Assembly (NCBI GenBank): GCA_903827245.1
Contig: CAIKHO010000007.1
Coordinates: 62,001 to 126,000 of the forward strand
Source: an uncultured Opitutia bacterium
Lineage (GTDB): Bacteria > Verrucomicrobiota > Verrucomicrobiia > Opitutales > Opitutaceae
Length of the DNA: 64,000 nucleotides
Reading direction: 5' to 3'
How positions within the stretch are numbered: the stretch's first letter is position 1; every line of letters starts with the position of its first letter. Under the pieces are notes generated by a model that saw only the letters and a program-made list of their open reading frames with translations, was not told the origin of the DNA and ran no database searches. This document shows positions 1 through 7,734 of this stretch, in pieces. Both the position numbers and the translations under genes were made by a program.

Positions 1-354
1 GACCTCGCGCGTGCGGCGGGCCATGTACGAGCCGCTGCCACCGGCTACGGCCACCTCCGCCTTGACCGGGGCGCTGCCGAGCTTCGTGAGATCGACCATC
101 ATGATGCCACTGGGGGAGTTGAAGATATACTTGTCCCCCTCGGGCGAATAGGAGTTGTCGTGAAAATAGAGGGTCGAACTGCCGGGCTCGGAGGAAAGGC
201 GGATGACGCGGTGGCCGGTGTCGGCATCGATCCACTCGGCCGGGCCGTTGTCGGCCGCGGCTGCCGGGGTGGGCGCCGGTTGGGCGAGGGCGCCAGGAGC
301 GCATGCGACCAAGGCGAGGATGAGGAGAAGCGGGAGCTGCCGGGGGGTAGTCAT
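1..354 (-). CDS. Oligogalacturonate-lyase-like propeller protein, N-terminal part (runs off window)
   Basis: Only the first 118 codons are present; the gene continues beyond base 1. The ATG at 354 opens a secretory signal (basic start, then a Leu/Ala-rich core ending near ALAQ). The mature start has the block WIDADTGHRVIRLS, then SSTLYFHDNSYSPEGDKY. The same blocks open the five paralogues between 1.9 and 9.1 kb, so this is a sixth member of the PL22/Pectate_lyase22-type beta-propeller family. An exported pectin-fragment-binding or lyase role is inferred from the family. It is separated from its paralogues by the acyltransferase gene. Confidence 0.85.
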   Translation of the reverse strand, partial: MTTPRQLPLLLILALVACAPGALAQPAPTPAAAADNGPAEWIDADTGHRVIRLSSEPGSSTLYFHDNSYSPEGDKYIFNSPSGIMMVDLTKLGSAPVKAEVAVAGGSGSYMARRTREV

Positions 355-448
355 GGTGGTAAGACGATTGCCAAGCCTAACGGCTGCCGGCGACGGAAGT
401 GACGGCCGGATCGAGGTTAATCGGAAGATTTATGGGGGACTGCTGGAA

Positions 449-529
449 GGTGTCAGGCCATTACAACTTAATTCCTGCCCGACCGGCAGGAGACTCCGCT
501 GAAAAATTAAGTTCTAATGGCCTGACACC
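449..529. repeat. 81-bp long inverted repeat (family P1)
   Basis: The 25-bp arms 449-473 and 505-529 are reverse complements with a single mismatch (arm begins GGTGTCAGGCCATTA). The central spacer holds a second perfect hairpin, TCCTGCC/GGCAGGA. It lies between the start of the propeller gene at 354 and the end of the acyltransferase gene. No U-tract follows, so a terminator role is doubtful. It resembles REP/BIME-type elements in organisation; no transposase is nearby. Confidence 0.88.
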
Positions 530-547
530 CTCGGCTCGGCCTCCGAC

Positions 548-1765
548 TCAGAGAACGTGTCGGGCGCCGGGGATGGCGCGCAGAACGGCGGCGGCAAAGA
601 AACTCCCGATGCAGGCGGCGATGCCCACGACCACAAATTTCCCCACCGGGCTTATCGTCCAGGTCGCGGCCACCAGACTCGCGCCGACCACGACCGGCGG
701 ATGCACGATGAAGGCGCCATAGGCATGGCGGACCAGCCAGGCACTCAGCGGAGTCGCCTGCGACCAATAGATCCGGGCGGCCCAAAGCATCCCGAGGATG
801 ATGCCCCAGCCGACGAACGGATCCCACAGGGCGTAGTAAATCGCATGGCTGTTCAAGCCGCCTTCAAAGGAGCCCTGGCCCAGCTGGAGGAAGATGACGG
901 CGGGCAGGGTGAGAATGGCCAATGCCGATACGACCAGCCAAGGCCGGGATTGGCGAAACGTGATCTGTTCCAGGAGCTGCGACCTGGCCGCCACGCAGCC
1001 GGCGGCAAAAAGGTAGATATAGCAGGGAAAGTATCCGAGTTGAAGCCATGCGACCTCCTGGCCGACGGGGATCACGAGCCGCACCAGAAACGACACTCCG
1101 CCCAAAATCAAAGCGGTGAGCGCCAGAGCGCCAAAGCCGGGCAGGCCCCTCGCGGCCCCGGGCGCGGTGCGGACCAGGCGCCAAATCGCGTAACCGCCGG
1201 CGAAGAGCAGCAGGGCCTCGGCGAACCACAGCGGCCCCGGCCCAAAAACGCCGGGGCGGGTCATGGCCCACCAGCCCGGCCAGAAGGCGAACCCCTTGCT
1301 CGTGCGCGCCAGCGCCACCGTGAGGGGAGCGAGGACAAAGAAATAAACCAGCAACGGCACCCCCAGCCGCAGCAGTCGCTCCCGCAGGAACCGCCCCGGC
1401 CCCTTTCGCTCGTACGACGCCGGCGTGTAGTAGCCCGCTAGCAGAAAGAAAAATCCCATGAAGAACGCCTGATCAATGGCGTTGAGCATCAACAGGCCCT
1501 TGTTCGAGGCGTTGGGCTGCTCGCGCCAATACCAGCCGCCCGAACCACCATAGGCGATCGCCACGTGGTGAAAGACAACGAGCACCGTGAGGACGATCCG
1601 TATATGATCGATCGCCGCGTTACGCGGACGGGCGACAGGGGAGAAAGCGGCCGGCAAATCGACTGGAGGAAGCGGCTTCATATTTTGCCCAGCATCGGAT
1701 GAGCCCCGACTTTGGCTAGAGCCTGATTGGGCGTTTGATTCCTTCGAATTTCTCTCATGACTCAA
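548..1765 (-). CDS. Acyltransferase family 3 membrane protein
   Basis: A 405-residue polytopic membrane protein of the acyltransferase-3 type (OafA/NolL-like), which transfers acyl groups, often acetyl, to extracytoplasmic sugars. The block RNAAIDHIRIVLTVLVVFHH contains the expected early membrane helix and His pair. It is followed by about nine further hydrophobic segments and a RERLLRLGVPLL loop typical of the family. The first 28 residues are polar and Ser-rich; an internal Met at 1681 (MKPLPP) is an alternative start that would remove them. It sits inside a block of pectin-type genes and deacetylase-like esterases, so a link to acetylated carbohydrate is plausible but unproven. The acceptor cannot be predicted. 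Confidence 0.85.
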   Translation of the reverse strand: MSHERNSKESNAQSGSSQSRGSSDAGQNMKPLPPVDLPAAFSPVARPRNAAIDHIRIVLTVLVVFHHVAIAYGGSGGWYWREQPNASNKGLLMLNAIDQAFFMGFFFLLAGYYTPASYERKGPGRFLRERLLRLGVPLLVYFFVLAPLTVALARTSKGFAFWPGWWAMTRPGVFGPGPLWFAEALLLFAGGYAIWRLVRTAPGAARGLPGFGALALTALILGGVSFLVRLVIPVGQEVAWLQLGYFPCYIYLFAAGCVAARSQLLEQITFRQSRPWLVVSALAILTLPAVIFLQLGQGSFEGGLNSHAIYYALWDPFVGWGIILGMLWAARIYWSQATPLSAWLVRHAYGAFIVHPPVVVGASLVAATWTISPVGKFVVVGIAACIGSFFAAAVLRAIPGARHVL

Positions 1766-1906
1766 AGCGCCTTAACTTCGGCAAGCCAGTCGCTACTACT
1801 CCATTTCTCCTGTAGACGTTTGGCGCCCAATTGTTGGCCATGATTCGATTTTCTTATCTAAGCGAGGCCGATGCTCAGATCATCCGATCATCTGGCCTTC
1901 CGATCA

Positions 1907-3271
1907 TCAATGCTTCGCGAGCTCGACGGCGTAGACGTGCACGGCGCCGTGCATGTTCGAGCGGAAGACGATCCATTTCATGTCGGGGGTGAAGGTGACG
2001 TTGGGCTCGAGGCGGTAGTCGTGCTTCGACATGTTGACCAGGCGCTCGGACTGGAAGAAGCCCGGGTGGATGAGGTCGGCGGAATTCGGCGACGTGATGC
2101 CGATCATCTCGGGGATTTCCTCGGGGCGGAACAGGTAGATCCACTTGGCGTCCTTCGCGTGCGCGACCATCTCCTCGTCGCTGCCGTCGCCGGCGAACAG
2201 CTTGCCGTCGGGCGAGACATTGAAATGGACCGACCACTCATCGCGCTGCAGTTGATACCAGGTGCGGTGGCCGGTCGCGAACTCGTAGCCGGCGACCCAG
2301 AAGACCTGGCTGCGCGGGGTGTTGAGGTCGTACCAGATGGTCTGGCCGTCAGCGCTGAAGAATTCGTGCCCAGCCTTTTCCATGTTCATGGTGCGCGTGT
2401 GCACCTTGGCCAGACCGGTGCCGTCGGCGCGGATGGTCCAGACGCGGTCCACCTCGATCCACGGCCCCTCGTGGCAGAAGACGATGCGGTTCGGGTCGGT
2501 GGGGGAGAACTGAAGGTGATTGAGCCATTCGCTTTCGCTGTGGATGACGTTCATTGCGCCGGTCTTGATATCCAACGTGAAGAGCGAACGGGGCGGCCCG
2601 GCACGCGCGGCGAGCAACTGCCGGTGCAACTGGAGGTCCTTCGCCTGGGCGAAGGTCAGCTTTTCGCCGTTGGGGCCGGTGCCCTCGTAGTTCGCCTGGC
2701 CGAAGCGCGGATCGGCGCCGGCGCGCGCGGCCTGCCCGGCCCGCGCCCCGCGGTCGGGATTTTCGGGGAGTTTCACGCCGATGAACATGGTTTCGTCGGC
2801 ATTGAGCGAGGCCACGTTGACCCCGGGCGGAAGCTTCACGACCTCGCGCGTCTGGCCGGTGTCCACGCTCGTGGCGTAAACAATTCCGCCCATCGATTCC
2901 GAGGGCGCGTCACCGGCGCCGCCGGCCTGCCGCGCGGCCCGTTTCGTGTAGTAGATGTCCCCCGTTTTGTGGCCCGTCATGAGCACGCTGACGGGGCCGG
3001 GCACGAGCAGCTTGATCTCATGAGTCTGCAGGTCGATCGCCGAGATGCTGCCGCCGGGAGTGGTAACGATGAGCTTCTTCCCGTCCTTGGTGTAGGCGTT
3101 CTGGTTGAAATACAGGCTGGCCGTGCCGGGCTCGCGCGAAAGGCGGATCACGCGATGGCCGGTGTCGGGATCGATCCAGTCGGTGGGTGGTTCCTCCGCG
3201 GCGTGGAGCCATCCCCGGGCCAGAGTGAGCAGGAGGAGCGGCAGGGCAATTTTGCGGGGAAGGGGATGCAT
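1907..3271 (-). CDS. Oligogalacturonate-lyase-like (PL22-type) beta-propeller protein, paralogue 2
   Basis: 454 residues. The ATG at 3271 was chosen over a GTG ten codons upstream because it starts directly with a signal peptide (MHPLPRKIALPLLLL, cleavage near LHAAEE). Family blocks: DWIDPDTGHRVIRLS, SLYFNQNAYTKDGKKL, FSPTDPNRIVFCHEGPWIEVDRVW, MNMEKAGHEFFSADGQ, WSVHFNVSPDG, RLEPNVTFTPDMKW and the invariant C-terminus VHVYAVELAKH. PL22 enzymes cleave short oligogalacturonates by Mn-dependent beta-elimination. The propeller fold is well supported, but the catalytic activity is not (see findings). It is the last gene of a tandem minus-strand array. Unlike the other four complete copies it has no GC hairpin right after its stop. 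Confidence 0.88.
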   Translation of the reverse strand: MHPLPRKIALPLLLLTLARGWLHAAEEPPTDWIDPDTGHRVIRLSREPGTASLYFNQNAYTKDGKKLIVTTPGGSISAIDLQTHEIKLLVPGPVSVLMTGHKTGDIYYTKRAARQAGGAGDAPSESMGGIVYATSVDTGQTREVVKLPPGVNVASLNADETMFIGVKLPENPDRGARAGQAARAGADPRFGQANYEGTGPNGEKLTFAQAKDLQLHRQLLAARAGPPRSLFTLDIKTGAMNVIHSESEWLNHLQFSPTDPNRIVFCHEGPWIEVDRVWTIRADGTGLAKVHTRTMNMEKAGHEFFSADGQTIWYDLNTPRSQVFWVAGYEFATGHRTWYQLQRDEWSVHFNVSPDGKLFAGDGSDEEMVAHAKDAKWIYLFRPEEIPEMIGITSPNSADLIHPGFFQSERLVNMSKHDYRLEPNVTFTPDMKWIVFRSNMHGAVHVYAVELAKH

Positions 3272-3314
3272 AGAGAAGGGGTTTTGGTCGGCTCTCGCCA
3301 CTGGGCGCTGCCTT

Positions 3315-3345
3315 CGGACAGCGACCGGGAGGTCGCTGCTCCAAC
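3315..3345. repeat. Half-copy of the GGTCGCTGCTCC palindrome (REP family R1)
   Basis: It carries one arm of a palindrome that is complete at 12475, 13352 and 37038: cggacagcgaccgggaggtc followed by gctgctcca. The opposite arm is not recognisable here. It abuts the lyase-gene 3' hairpin at 3346-3366, so two palindromic elements share the 100-bp gap between paralogues 2 and 3. Confidence 0.8.
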
Positions 3346-3366
3346 GGGCGTCCGCAAGGGACGCCC
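3346..3366 (-). repeat. GC hairpin just after the stop of propeller paralogue 3 (family H1)
   Basis: Perfect 8-bp stem GGGCGTCC/GGACGCCC with a 5-nt loop, 5 nt past the stop codon of the gene ending at 3372. Near-identical hairpins follow the stops of the paralogues ending at 4900, 6337 and 7735. There is no U-run, so it may act as an mRNA 3'-end stabiliser or weak terminator, or simply be a repeat carried along during gene duplication. Confidence 0.8.
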
Positions 3367-3371
3367 CTACG

Positions 3372-4652
3372 TTAGTGCTTGGCCACCTCGACGGCGTAGA
3401 CGTGGACGGGGCCGTGCATGTTGGAGCGGAAGATGACCCACTTCATGTCCGGGGTGAAATGCACGTTGGGCTCGAGCTGGTAGTTGTGCGCGGACATGTT
3501 GACGAGGCGCTCGGACCGGAAGAATCCGGGCTTGATCAGGTCGCCGGAGTTCGGGGCCTTGACGCCGGCGACATCGGGGACGTCCTCGGGATGAAACAGG
3601 TAGATCCATTTCCCATCGGGCGCATGGGCAACCATCTCGTTGTCGCCGCCGTCGCCGATGAACAGCTTTCCGTCGGGCGAGGAATTGAAATGGACCGACC
3701 ACTCGTTGCGCTCGAGATGGTAGCGGACGCTGCGGCCGGTCGCGACCTCGTAGCCGGCGAGCCAGAAATCCTGTCCGCGCGGGGTCTGCAGGTCGTACCA
3801 GAGCATGCGGCCGTCGGCCCCGAAGGATTCGTGCCCGGCGATCTCCATGTTCATGGTGCGCTTGTGGACCAGCTTTAGTTCGCTGCCGTCGATCCGCATG
3901 CTCCAGATCCGGTCGACCCGGTGCCAGGGACCCTCGTGGCAAAACATCACAAAGCCGGGATCGGTCGGGGAGAACTGCACGTGGCCGAGCCACTCGGTGG
4001 TGCGATGGATCGTCTTCACCTCGCCGGTCTTGAGATCGAGGGTGAACATCGACATCGGGATGTGCAGGTCGACGCGATTGTTGAGCAGCACCTCGCGCAT
4101 CTCGGCGAAAGTGAGCACCCGGCCGTCAGGAGCGTGCATCACGGTGTCGGGGGCGGGCCAGCCGACCGGGCCGACGGGCTTGGGTCCGTCCGTGCGGATG
4201 CCGACCACGAGCGTTTCGTCCGCGTTGAGGGCCGACATGGATCCGCCCTCGGGCAGCTTGGCGAGCTCGTGCGTGACGAGCGTGTCGACATCCGTGGCGA
4301 AGATCGCCCCGTCCTTTTGATAGAAAATCTGCCGGGTCTTGCGGCCGAACTCGACGCCGCTGCTCCCGGTCACGCTGTAGTGGACGCCCGGTACGACCAG
4401 CTTGATCTCATGGGTCTTGAGGTCGATGACTGAGAACCCGCTGGGGGAGGTCAGGATCATCTTGTCGCCCTGCGGACTGAAGGCGTTCTGGTGGAAGTAG
4501 AGGCTCGCGGTGTCGGGCTCGCGGGAAAGACGGATCACGCGATGGCCGGTGTCGGGGTCGATCCAGTCGGTGGGTGGCTCGGTGGCGGCGTGGCCCGCCG
4601 AGCAAGCGAGCATTGAAAGGCAAAGAAGAAGCTTGGGGAGATGTTGATGCAT
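3372..4652 (-). CDS. Oligogalacturonate-lyase-like beta-propeller protein, paralogue 3
   Basis: 426 residues from the ATG at 4652, chosen because it begins a clean signal peptide (MHQHLPKLLLCLSMLACSAGHA). Upstream in-frame codons only add a non-secretory tail. It has the same ordered blocks as its neighbours: DWIDPDTGHRVIRLS, SLYFHQNAFSPQGDKM, FSPTDPGFVMFCHEGPWHRVDRIW, MNMEIAGHESFGADGRM, WSVHFNSSPDG, QLEPNVHFTPDMKW, VHVYAVEVAKH. It contains a GVEFGRKTRQIFYQKDG blade also seen in the paralogue ending at 7735, which groups those two. It is predicted to be periplasmic or extracellular. The ligand is probably a pectic fragment (inference). Confidence 0.88.
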   Translation of the reverse strand: MHQHLPKLLLCLSMLACSAGHAATEPPTDWIDPDTGHRVIRLSREPDTASLYFHQNAFSPQGDKMILTSPSGFSVIDLKTHEIKLVVPGVHYSVTGSSGVEFGRKTRQIFYQKDGAIFATDVDTLVTHELAKLPEGGSMSALNADETLVVGIRTDGPKPVGPVGWPAPDTVMHAPDGRVLTFAEMREVLLNNRVDLHIPMSMFTLDLKTGEVKTIHRTTEWLGHVQFSPTDPGFVMFCHEGPWHRVDRIWSMRIDGSELKLVHKRTMNMEIAGHESFGADGRMLWYDLQTPRGQDFWLAGYEVATGRSVRYHLERNEWSVHFNSSPDGKLFIGDGGDNEMVAHAPDGKWIYLFHPEDVPDVAGVKAPNSGDLIKPGFFRSERLVNMSAHNYQLEPNVHFTPDMKWVIFRSNMHGPVHVYAVEVAKH

Positions 4653-4734
4653 GAAGGGATTGACCGCCAACGAGAGAAGCATGGGACGCTGCCCGGCCGG
4701 CGCGGGGCCGTGCGCCGGGATCATGGAGTAGATC

Positions 4735-4804
4735 GTAGCAGCCGGGGTAACGAGGCTGAATTGCGGTGCTCGCTCAAACCCAGCCTCGTTACCTCGGCTG
4801 CTAC
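4735..4804. repeat. 70-bp long inverted repeat (family P2, copy 1)
   Basis: Arms 4735-4758 and 4781-4804 are 24-bp reverse complements with one mismatch (arm GTAGCAGCCG...GAGGCTG). A second, more diverged copy is at 20333-20403, some 15.6 kb away. It lies in the gap between propeller paralogues 3 and 4. Confidence 0.88.
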
Positions 4805-4855
4805 GGTAGAGGGAGATTTCGGTAGCATGGATTTCGCTGGTGATTGGTGCTAAAC

Positions 4856-4877
4856 GGGCGTCCGCGAGGGACGCCCC
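4856..4877 (-). repeat. GC hairpin after the stop of propeller paralogue 4 (family H1)
   Basis: GGGCGTCC/GGACGCCC stem with a GCGAG loop, about 22 nt downstream of the stop at 4900. Same hairpin family as 3346-3366 and 7709-7729. Confidence 0.78.
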
Positions 4878-4899
4878 TGCGTTAAGGCGTGGGGGCAGC

Positions 4900-6255
4900 T
4901 CAATGCTTCGCGATTTCGACGGCGTAGACGTGGATGGGCCCGTGCATATTGGAGCGGAAGATGATCCACTTCATGTCAGGTGAAAACGTCACGTTCGGTT
5001 CCAGCCGGTAGTCGTGCTTGCTCATGTTCACGAGGCGCTCCGCATGGAAGACGCCGATGTCGATCAGGCTGTCCGAGCCGGGGTTCTTGATGCCGGCGAC
5101 ATCGGGCACGCGCTCGGGACGGAACAGGTTGATCCATTTTCCATCGGGCGCGCGGGCGACCATCTCGCTGTCGCCGCCGTCGCCGGCGAACAGGCTGCCG
5201 TCGGGCGAGACGTTGAAGTGAACAGACCATTCGTTGCGCTCAAGGTGGTACCACGTGCGCTTCCCGGTCGCGAGGGCATAGCCGCCCAGCCAGAAATCCT
5301 GGCCGCGCGGGGTCTGGAGGTCGTACCAGATCATCTTGCCGTCGGCCGCGAAGAATTCGTGACCGGCAATCTCCATGTTCATCGTGCGCTTGTGCATCAG
5401 CGTCAGGCCGGTGCCGTCGGTGTGCACCGTCCAGATGCGGTCCACCTCGTGCCACGTGCCCTCATGGCAGAACATGATCAGGGTGGGATCGGTGGGGGAA
5501 AACTGCATGTGGCCGAGCCATTCGTGCTCGGCGAGGACTTTTTTGATTTCGCCCGTCTTGGTACTGATCGTGAACAGGACGCGCGGCGGGCCGGCCCGCG
5601 TGGCCATCAGGGTGTTGTGCAGCCGCAGGTCCTTCGCGTCTGCATAGGTCATGGGCTTGCCGTCGGCGCCGACGGCCTCGTAGTTGGGCTGGCCGAAGCG
5701 GGCATCCGTACCCGGCAGGCGGTTGGTGGCCGGGGTGGGCGGCGGTGCGCCGTCTACGTAGGAGCCGAGCAGGAGGGTCTCGTCGGCATTGAGGGAGGAA
5801 ACGCCGCGGCCGGCCGGCAGCTTGACCACCTCGCGAACCGCGCCGGAGTCAGTGTTGGCCGCGTACACGATCAGGCCGTTCGGATTGCGCATGCCGCCAT
5901 CCGCGCTCGGTGCCGCCGTGGCGTCGCCGGGCGCGGGCTTGGTGAAAAAAACGTCGCCGGTCTGGTGGCCGGTCACGAGCACGTTCACGCGGCCCGGGAC
6001 GAGGAGCTTGGTTTCGCGGGTGGCGAGGTTGATCGTCGCGATGCCGCCGTCGGCCGTGGTGACGATGATCTTCCGGCCGTCCTTGGTGTAGGCGTTCTGG
6101 TGGAAATAAAGGCTCTGGGTGTTGTCATCGCGGGACAAACGGACGACCCGGTGGCCGGTGTCGGGATCGATCCAGTCGGTCGGGATGTCGGCGGCGGACA
6201 GGCAGCGCGCGCCGGCGAGGATGGAGACGAGGATGAGCGTTTTGGAATGGCGCAT
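4900..6255 (-). CDS. Oligogalacturonate-lyase-like beta-propeller protein, paralogue 4
   Basis: 451 residues from the ATG at 6255, which begins the signal peptide MRHSKTLILVSILAGARCLSAAD. Blocks in order: DWIDPDTGHRVVRLS, SLYFHQNAYTKDGRKI, a QTGDVFFTK blade shared with paralogue 2, FGQPNYEAVGADGKPMTYADAKDLRLH, FSPTDPTLIMFCHEGTWHEVDRIW, MNMEIAGHEFFAADGKM, WSVHFNVSPDG, RLEPNVTFSPDMKW, IHVYAVEIAKH. It is closest to paralogue 2 by these landmarks, so the array probably contains two or more subgroups. A secreted beta-propeller of the PL22 superfamily; lyase activity is unproven. Confidence 0.88.
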   Translation of the reverse strand: MRHSKTLILVSILAGARCLSAADIPTDWIDPDTGHRVVRLSRDDNTQSLYFHQNAYTKDGRKIIVTTADGGIATINLATRETKLLVPGRVNVLVTGHQTGDVFFTKPAPGDATAAPSADGGMRNPNGLIVYAANTDSGAVREVVKLPAGRGVSSLNADETLLLGSYVDGAPPPTPATNRLPGTDARFGQPNYEAVGADGKPMTYADAKDLRLHNTLMATRAGPPRVLFTISTKTGEIKKVLAEHEWLGHMQFSPTDPTLIMFCHEGTWHEVDRIWTVHTDGTGLTLMHKRTMNMEIAGHEFFAADGKMIWYDLQTPRGQDFWLGGYALATGKRTWYHLERNEWSVHFNVSPDGSLFAGDGGDSEMVARAPDGKWINLFRPERVPDVAGIKNPGSDSLIDIGVFHAERLVNMSKHDYRLEPNVTFSPDMKWIIFRSNMHGPIHVYAVEIAKH

Positions 6256-6310
6256 AGGTGACAGGGTATCGAGAGGGTTGGGCGACGCCGGACTCGTCGT
6301 CACGTCGTTC

Positions 6311-6331
6311 GGGCGCACGCGAGGTGCGCCC
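6311..6331 (-). repeat. GC hairpin after the stop of propeller paralogue 5 (family H1)
   Basis: Stem GGGCGCAC/GTGCGCCC with a GCGAG loop, 5 nt downstream of the stop at 6337. Compared with the other H1 hairpins both strands of the stem have changed (TCC to CAC, GGA to GTG) while pairing is kept. That compensatory change suggests the structure itself is selected. Confidence 0.78.
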
Positions 6332-6336
6332 CTATA

Positions 6337-7650
6337 TTAGTGTTTGGCGATCTCTACGGCGTAGACGTGCGTGGTGGCGCGGCCGCCGTTGCCGGGGTTC
6401 GTGTGGAAATTGCCGCTGAAGATGATCCATTTTCCGTCGGGCGTGAAGGTGCCGTTGGGCTCAACTCCCGTCGTCTTGCTGTAGTTGTGGTTCGACATGT
6501 CAACGAGGCGCTCGGCCTTGAAGTAGCCGACGTCGATGAGGTCCTTCTTGTCGCGGAAGGAACCGCCCGCGGTCATCACCGGGCGGAAAAGGTACATCCA
6601 CTGGCCCTGGCCTTGGATGTCCCCGCGGTCCATCGTCCGGGCCGCGACGCTGGTCGGGCCGCCGCCATCACCGGAGAAGAGCTTGCCATCGAGGGAAACG
6701 TTGTAGTGCACGGACCACTCGCTGCGCTGGAGGTTGTACCAGGTGCGATGACCCGTAGCGAGGTCGACCCCGGCGAGCCAGAAGACGCCGCTCTCCGGTG
6801 TCTGAAGGTCGTACCACACCATCTTGCCGTCCTGCCCGAAGAACTCGTGGCCCTCGATCTCCATGTTCATCGTGCGCTCGTGGAGGAGCCGGGCGGGACT
6901 GCCATCGGCGCGGATCGTCCAAGTGCGGTCGTTGTAGTGCCAGGGACCCTCGTGGCAGAAAAGGATCTGCTGCGGATCGGTGGGCGAGCACTGGAGATGG
7001 TTGGTCCAGTCGTTTTCGCGGTGGATGACCTTGAACTCGCCCGTCTTGATATTGAGCGTGTAGATCATCTGGGGCGTGCCGGCGGCCCATCGGGGCTCAA
7101 GGCTGCCGGGGGACGGCGGGGCGAGTTTGCCGCTGGGTGGCAGGCGCGGGGTGGTCTTGCCGTCCGGATCGGGGGCGATGCCCACGAGGAGGGATTCATC
7201 CGTGTTGAGGGCATAGGCGCCGCTTTGGGCCTGGGGCGGGAGCTTCACGACGGTGCGGACGGCCTTGGTGTCGAGATTGACGGCCATCATCGCGTTGGTT
7301 CCCCGGTCGACGTAATAGGCCTCGCGCGTGTGCCAGGCGGTGGCAATGGGCGTGGCATTGGGGAGCAGGAGCTCGAACTTCGGCGGCGAGACGCCGATAT
7401 TGGAAATATCCACCGTGGCGATGCCGCCGGCTCCGCGGATGACGAGCTTGTCGCCCTCCGGCGTGTAGCTGTGCTGGTGAAAGTAGAGGCTCGTGCCGCC
7501 GGTGTCGGGCGACAGCCGGATGACGCGGTGGCCGGTCTTCGCATCGATCCAATCGGAAGGTGGCGGCGTCACGCTGTCGGCCGCGAACGCCCGGCCGGCT
7601 CCGAGGAAGAGAGCAAGGAGAAGGAGAGATTTACGATTGGCTGGTTTCAT
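6337..7650 (-). CDS. Oligogalacturonate-lyase-like beta-propeller protein, paralogue 5
   Basis: 437 residues with the signal peptide MKPANRKSLLLLALFLGAGRAFAAD. Landmarks: DWIDAKTGHRVIRLS, SLYFHQHSYTPEGDKL, CSPTDPQQILFCHEGPWHYNDRTW, MNMEIEGHEFFGQDGKM, WSVHYNVSLDG, GVEPNGTFTPDGKW and THVYAVEIAKH. It differs from paralogues 2-4 in the last third, where GDGGGPTSVAARTMD and SNHNYSKTTGVEPN replace the usual segments. These variants are shared with the paralogue ending at 7735, placing the two in one subgroup. Exported propeller protein; the substrate is inferred to be pectic. Confidence 0.88.
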   Translation of the reverse strand: MKPANRKSLLLLALFLGAGRAFAADSVTPPPSDWIDAKTGHRVIRLSPDTGGTSLYFHQHSYTPEGDKLVIRGAGGIATVDISNIGVSPPKFELLLPNATPIATAWHTREAYYVDRGTNAMMAVNLDTKAVRTVVKLPPQAQSGAYALNTDESLLVGIAPDPDGKTTPRLPPSGKLAPPSPGSLEPRWAAGTPQMIYTLNIKTGEFKVIHRENDWTNHLQCSPTDPQQILFCHEGPWHYNDRTWTIRADGSPARLLHERTMNMEIEGHEFFGQDGKMVWYDLQTPESGVFWLAGVDLATGHRTWYNLQRSEWSVHYNVSLDGKLFSGDGGGPTSVAARTMDRGDIQGQGQWMYLFRPVMTAGGSFRDKKDLIDVGYFKAERLVDMSNHNYSKTTGVEPNGTFTPDGKWIIFSGNFHTNPGNGGRATTHVYAVEIAKH

Positions 7651-7708
7651 GAGGGCGGGAATGAGGATGATTGCGCGCGTGCTCCGGCGCTTAGGCTGGG
7701 AGGTCGGA

Positions 7709-7729
7709 GGGCGTCCGCAAGGAACGCCC
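7709..7729 (-). repeat. GC hairpin after the stop of propeller paralogue 6 (family H1)
   Basis: GGGCGTCC/GGAACGCCC stem-loop, 5 nt past the stop at 7735, with one imperfect pair. Fourth member of the hairpin family tied to the 3' ends of this gene array. Confidence 0.75.
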
Positions 7730-7734
7730 CTACG

